From positions 1 through 55,835 of the forward strand of contig CALXMH010000008.1 in assembly GCA_944389425.1 (NCBI GenBank): DNA of 55,835 nucleotides. The letters run 5' to 3'. This document shows, in pieces, positions 55,293 through 55,835 of the stretch; the first letter of the stretch is position 1, and every line of letters begins with the position of its first letter. Source of the stretch: an uncultured Clostridia bacterium. GTDB taxonomy: Bacteria; Bacillota; Clostridia; TANB77; CAG-508. The translations under genes and the position numbers were made by a program. The notes beneath the pieces are model-generated. The model was given only the letters and a program-made list of their open reading frames with translations, did no database searches and had not been told where the DNA came from.

Positions 55293-55345
55293 AAAAACCT
55301 ATATTGGGCAAAACCACGTTTGTGGAATTGTCATTTTCTACTATT
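55255..55345 (-). ncRNA. Candidate antisense antitoxin RNA
   Basis: A minus-strand promoter (TTGACT at 55375-55370, 18-base spacer, TATAAT at 55351-55346) would start an RNA near 55340 that ends at the hairpin 55292-55255 with a T-run, about 85 bases, overlapping the 3' part of the toxin mRNA. Confidence 0.5.
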
Positions 55346-55375
55346 ATTATAATATACATGAACCCAAAAAGTCAA
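55346..55375 (-). promoter_or_regulatory. Promoter of the candidate antisense RNA
   Basis: Minus-strand TTGACT (55375-55370) and TATAAT (55351-55346), 18-base spacer. Confidence 0.6.
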
Positions 55376-55384
55376 TAAAAATAG

Positions 55385-55413
55385 TAGACAAATTTATTGA
55401 TTTTGTATATAAT
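55385..55413 (+). promoter_or_regulatory. Promoter of leader element copy 3
   Basis: TAGACA (55385-55390) and TATAAT (55408-55413), 17-base spacer, almost the same boxes as copy 1. Confidence 0.65.
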
Positions 55414-55492
55414 AAGTATTAGAATATATATATATTAATTATTTAGTGCAATGTATGATTTATATATAAACAAAAGAAAGGAATTAAAGAAA

Positions 55493-55546
55493 ATGATAAC
55501 AAACGCTGAAAGCCGCATGGTTGTACACACACACACACACAGGTAG
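55493..55546 (+). CDS. Leader peptide MITNAESRMVVHTHTHR
   Basis: 17 codons, AAAGGAA upstream of ATG 55493. Shares TNAES with copy 2 and AESR-x-VVHTHTHR with copy 1. Confidence 0.55.
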   Translation: MITNAESRMVVHTHTHR

Positions 55547-55588
55547 TATATTAGAGAAATTAAATAGGAGAAATATATAGACATATGA

Positions 55589-55636
55589 GACATATGAACT
55601 TAGCTATGTAGCTAGGTTTATGTGTCTTTTTGTTTT
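55589..55636 (+). terminator. Leader hairpin / attenuator, copy 3
   Basis: GACATATGAACTTAGCTA and TAGCTAGGTTTATGTGTC pair imperfectly, followed by TTTTTGTTTT. Confidence 0.65.
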
Positions 55637-55646
55637 GCTTTTTTAG

Positions 55647-55765
55647 GTAGCCGCCCGAGAAGTTGATATATATTATTTCTTGCCTCACATGGCTTCGTGA
55701 GTGGGAGCGTACGACGTACAACTTCCTCGGACTTCAAAATAATATATATCAACTTCTCGGGCTAC
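55647..55765 (+). repeat. Long inverted repeat of leader element, copy 3
   Basis: Arms 55647-55678 and 55736-55765 pair over about 30 bases (GAGAAGTTGATATATATTAT); differs from copy 1 by one base that is changed on both arms (TTC/GAA to TTG/CAA). Centre in the same orientation as copy 1. Confidence 0.8.
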
Positions 55766-55808
55766 TCTACAAAATTGAAGAAAATATGAAGATTGGAGTG
55801 ATATACAT

Positions 55809-55835
55809 ATGAAAAGAAATAAGCGGAATAACATT
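55809..55835 (+). CDS. Start of a third pilin-headed gene, cut by window end; CGG +1 shift
   Basis: ATG AAA AGA AAT AAG CGG, after which +1 reads GGA ATA ACA (GIT...), the start of the same pilin segment as in the genes at 1554 and 18486. GGAGTG lies upstream. Only nine codons are in view. Confidence 0.6.
55824..55826 (+). other. CGG +1 shift site 15 (third pilin-headed gene)
   Basis: AAG CGG AAT; +1 gives G-I-T, aligned base for base with sites 1 and 6. The consequence cannot be seen beyond the window. Confidence 0.6.

Larger units (their letters stand above)
55061..55342. repeat. Inverted repeats flanking the small toxin-like ORF
   Basis: AGTAGAAAATGA (55061-55072) is repeated inverted at 55331-55342 and GGTTTTGCC (55087-55095) at 55307-55315, so both ends of the locus can pair. 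Such end-pairing of a toxin mRNA is seen in type I systems. Confidence 0.75.
55385..55765 (+). repeat. Repeated leader element, copy 3
   Basis: Same order as copies 1 and 2; followed by the first codons of a third pilin-headed gene at the window end. Confidence 0.8.

Noticed and set aside
1602..55826. CGG reassigned to another amino acid
   Set aside because: A reassignment keeps the frame. Here the zero frame fails after CGG and homology continues in +1, so a sense reassignment cannot explain it.
1602..55826. A sequencing or assembly artefact adding C before GG
   Set aside because: Not fully excluded. It is disfavoured because only in-frame glycine codons are hit (never AGG, TGG or GG across codons in the genes inspected) and three paralogous pilin starts share the same C, but raw reads are decisive.
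1..55835. CRISPR arrays, tRNA or rRNA genes
   Set aside because: No regularly spaced direct repeats and no recognisable cloverleaf or rRNA stretch were seen by eye; a tRNA scan would be needed to be certain.

Overview
The window is AT-rich DNA from a spore-forming, diderm-free (Firmicutes-type) anaerobe, most likely an uncultured clostridial lineage. This is inferred from the sporulation genes (yabG, a sipL-like gene, yunB, the spoVA operon, spoVM), the class-typical order rplM-rpsI and infC-rpmI-rplT, Gram-positive surface features (sortase, LPQTG, dockerin/cohesin) and strongly A/T-ending codons. No tRNA, rRNA or CRISPR array was recognised.

Layout. 1-8.1 kb: an Rpn/PD-(D/E)XK transposase-like gene, copy 1 of a repeated leader element, a pilin-headed FGE-like surface protein, a membrane Ig-like protein with an in-frame amber codon, a GGDEF protein and a large protein with DUF6273-like and BspA-like regions. 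8.2-18 kb: yabG; a cohesin/LPQTG protein, sortase, dockerin-bearing glucosaminidase and second cohesin-like protein; veg; the sipL-like gene; yunB; a TetR regulator. 18.1-20.6 kb: leader element copy 2 and a second pilin-headed adhesin. 20.6-30.1 kb: a lipid-type operon (Lgt-like, two PEP-synthase-like enzymes, GNAT-like, Psd, UbiA-like, CDP-alcohol phosphatidyltransferase, CarS-like). 30.5-36.5 kb: a DUF1828/DUF6978-like pair, ribosomal protein operons with leaders, and dodecin-spoVAC-AD-AE. 36.8-45.7 kb: a Gram-positive type IV pilus operon. 45.8-55 kb: ROK kinase, rlmN-prpC-prkC-rpe, a bactofilin-like membrane protein, nth, spoVM, rpmB, maf. 55.0-55.8 kb: a candidate type I toxin-antitoxin locus, then leader element copy 3 and the start of a third pilin-headed gene cut by the window end.

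The main discovery candidate: in every recognised gene, on both strands, an in-frame CGG codon never reads as arginine. At all 15 in-frame CGG codons the zero frame fails and the protein continues, with the correct conserved residues, in the +1 frame, so that CGGN yields one glycine (C skipped, or a four-base Gly codon). CGA, CGC and CGT are used as ordinary arginine codons. Fourteen of the 15 sites restore a readable protein (the 15th is at the window edge), and several fall on diagnostic glycines (PilC/GspF, endonuclease III, SpoVAE, SH3, FGE C-terminus, the prepilin cleavage glycine). Genes with sites are surface, pilus, spore, lipid and repair genes; ribosomal, pilB/pilT, rlmN and prkC genes have none. 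CDS coordinates below span these shifts. A systematic base-calling artefact is the main competing explanation and must be excluded from raw reads.

A second candidate is the three-copy element: promoter, 14-17 codon peptide ending VHTHTHR, intrinsic-terminator hairpin and a ~119-bp inverted-repeat structure whose centre is flipped in copy 2, each copy directly preceding a pilin-type gene that has CGG at its prepilin cleavage glycine.
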